Source: Candidatus Hydrogenedentota bacterium
GTDB taxonomy: Bacteria; Hydrogenedentota; Hydrogenedentia; Hydrogenedentales; SLHB01
Length of the DNA: 14,173 bases
Direction: 5' to 3'
NCBI GenBank assembly: GCA_023384315.1
Contig: JAHDWY010000031.1
Span: 960 to 15,132 of the forward strand
Below are positions 13,508 to 14,173 of this stretch, one piece after another (within the stretch, counting starts at the first letter, position 1; the number at the start of each line of letters is the position of its first letter). The notes under the pieces are model-generated. The model searched no databases. It was not told where the DNA came from and saw only the letters and a program-made list of their open reading frames with translations. The translations under genes and the position numbers were made by a program.

Positions 13508-14049
13508 CGCAGGAATTCGCCATGGACGACATGAACGAAGGGAATCGCCACCTGAAGTTAATCGACAAATTTGACGCGCTGCGGGACTGGCCCTTCTTCG
13601 CAATCCTCTGGCTCCTGCGTTGGCCGATCGTGATGGTACTGTCGCCGCTTCAATATGGCCTGGCAATCCTTTTCTACGGCGCCGCGGAACCAGAATTCCT
13701 GAAAGATGCAATGAACGTATCCGCGACACAACAGTTCATTGCCGGGGTGATCGTGACGCCGTTCATCGTTGTCGCGATAGAATGCGTGCTCCCCTATCTC
13801 CCCTTTGCGCGGCGACCCCGCCGCGCGAGGCCGTGGTGGTACATCGGGCTCTCGGCGCTCATCATGGTGCTGCTCACTCCGCTGGCCGCGTTCCCCTGCG
13901 CACTTGCAACGGGATTATTCTTGGCGTATTGCTTTGCGCACTACGCGCAGGAAAGCATGTGGAAGGCCTACGGATTCACCGTGCTGTATCTGGCGCTGAT
14001 CAACCTGGTCGGCGTGGTGATGTTGGCGTTAGGGATCTTCTCGACATAG
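13504..14049 (+). CDS. Small integral membrane protein, faint CPBP-like pattern
   Basis: This 181-aa protein has about five or six hydrophobic segments (about 30-58, 76-98, 112-130, 131-146, 155-178) and a basic loop RRPRRAR at about 103-109, likely cytoplasmic. It starts within the stop of the receptor gene (ATGA overlap), so translation is coupled and the products probably act together. The order of segments TPFIVVAIECVLPYL, LSALIMVLLTPLAAF, ATGLFLAYCF and LYLALINLVG recalls the CPBP/CAAX-type membrane protease layout (EE...R, FxxxH, G-rich helix, HxxxN). However, only one Glu and the final Asn (N167) are in place and the His residues are missing. If related, it is probably inactive as a protease. 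I would otherwise call it an unknown membrane protein. Confidence 0.65.
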   Translation: MTQEFAMDDMNEGNRHLKLIDKFDALRDWPFFAILWLLRWPIVMVLSPLQYGLAILFYGAAEPEFLKDAMNVSATQQFIAGVIVTPFIVVAIECVLPYLPFARRPRRARPWWYIGLSALIMVLLTPLAAFPCALATGLFLAYCFAHYAQESMWKAYGFTVLYLALINLVGVVMLALGIFST

Positions 14050-14074
14050 CGGCGATTGCGGGTCGCGAGAGAAT

Positions 14075-14173
14075 TGGAGAAAAATGGGGACAGCCACCTT
14101 TTTCCTTTTTGAGCGCTGGGAAATCAACTCAGTCGTGGAGAAGGAAAAAGGTGGCTGTCCCCATTTTTCTCCA
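14075..14173. repeat. Long perfect inverted repeat, MITE-like
   Basis: Arms of 33 bases (14075-14107 and 14141-14173) are exact reverse complements, separated by a 33-base loop. The arm carries ATGGGGACAGCCACC followed by TTTTTCCTT. It begins 25 bases after the membrane-protein gene and reaches the last base of the window, so it may continue further. From memory, arms with GGGGACAGCCACC are common at IS200/RAYT-type transposition units in several phyla. No transposase is inside the window. In RNA it would form a very stable hairpin at the end of the operon. Confidence 0.8.

Noticed and set aside
12812..13729. 305-codon minus-strand ORF opposite the receptor C-terminus
   Set aside because: It spans two well-supported overlapping plus-strand genes and has no recognisable domain.

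Overview
The window is about 14.2 kb of G+C-rich bacterial chromosome. The gene content suggests a heterotroph of the PVC/Planctomycetes-Lentisphaerae-Hydrogenedentes kind: secreted glycan-active proteins, a Tat-exported Gfo/Idh/MocA oxidoreductase, a uroporphyrinogen-decarboxylase-like paralogue, a BlaI/M56 pair and abundant palindromic repeats. This placement is inferred from gene style; there is no rRNA or other taxonomic marker. No tRNA, rRNA, CRISPR array or complete transposase gene was seen.

Layout. (1) 2-373 (+): the C-terminal end of thioredoxin reductase, cut by the window edge. (2) 377-5920 (-): a catabolic-looking cluster, transcribed in the order secreted GH32-like beta-propeller protein, UroD-like protein, and a large exported GH20-like barrel with a CBM9-like C-terminus. 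A 16-bp perfect palindrome lies between the last two. (3) 6011-6238 (-): an orphan Phd/YefM-type antitoxin with a stop codon directly after its best-placed ATG and no toxin beside it. (4) 6263-7153 (-): an exported helical protein of unknown function, divergent from 7294-8013 (+), an AsmA-like protein. (5) 8130-8648 (-): thiol peroxidase with a clear intrinsic terminator. (6) 8649-9472: a gene-free 824-bp stretch with two inverted GTAG-headed hairpins resembling a REPIN, smaller hairpins and a further inverted repeat. (7) 9473-10768 (+): Tat-exported Gfo/Idh/MocA oxidoreductase. (8) 10778-11278 (-): unrecognised 166-aa protein with a strong Shine-Dalgarno. (9) 11360-14049 (+): a promoter with an overlapping dyad, then three overlapping genes: a BlaI/MecI-type repressor, an M56 BlaR1-like metalloprotease receptor whose external domain looks carbohydrate-binding rather than penicillin-binding, and a small membrane protein. 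(10) 14075-14173: a perfect 33-bp inverted repeat at the window edge.

How the parts may work together. Thioredoxin reductase and thiol peroxidase are ends of the same peroxide-reducing chain. The GH-like, UroD-like and oxidoreductase proteins suggest use of modified carbohydrates. The receptor/repressor operon could couple sensing of an extracellular, perhaps glycan, ligand to gene expression. The most unusual items are the BlaR1-like receptor with a jelly-roll-like sensor and its coupled membrane protein, followed by the two repeat structures.
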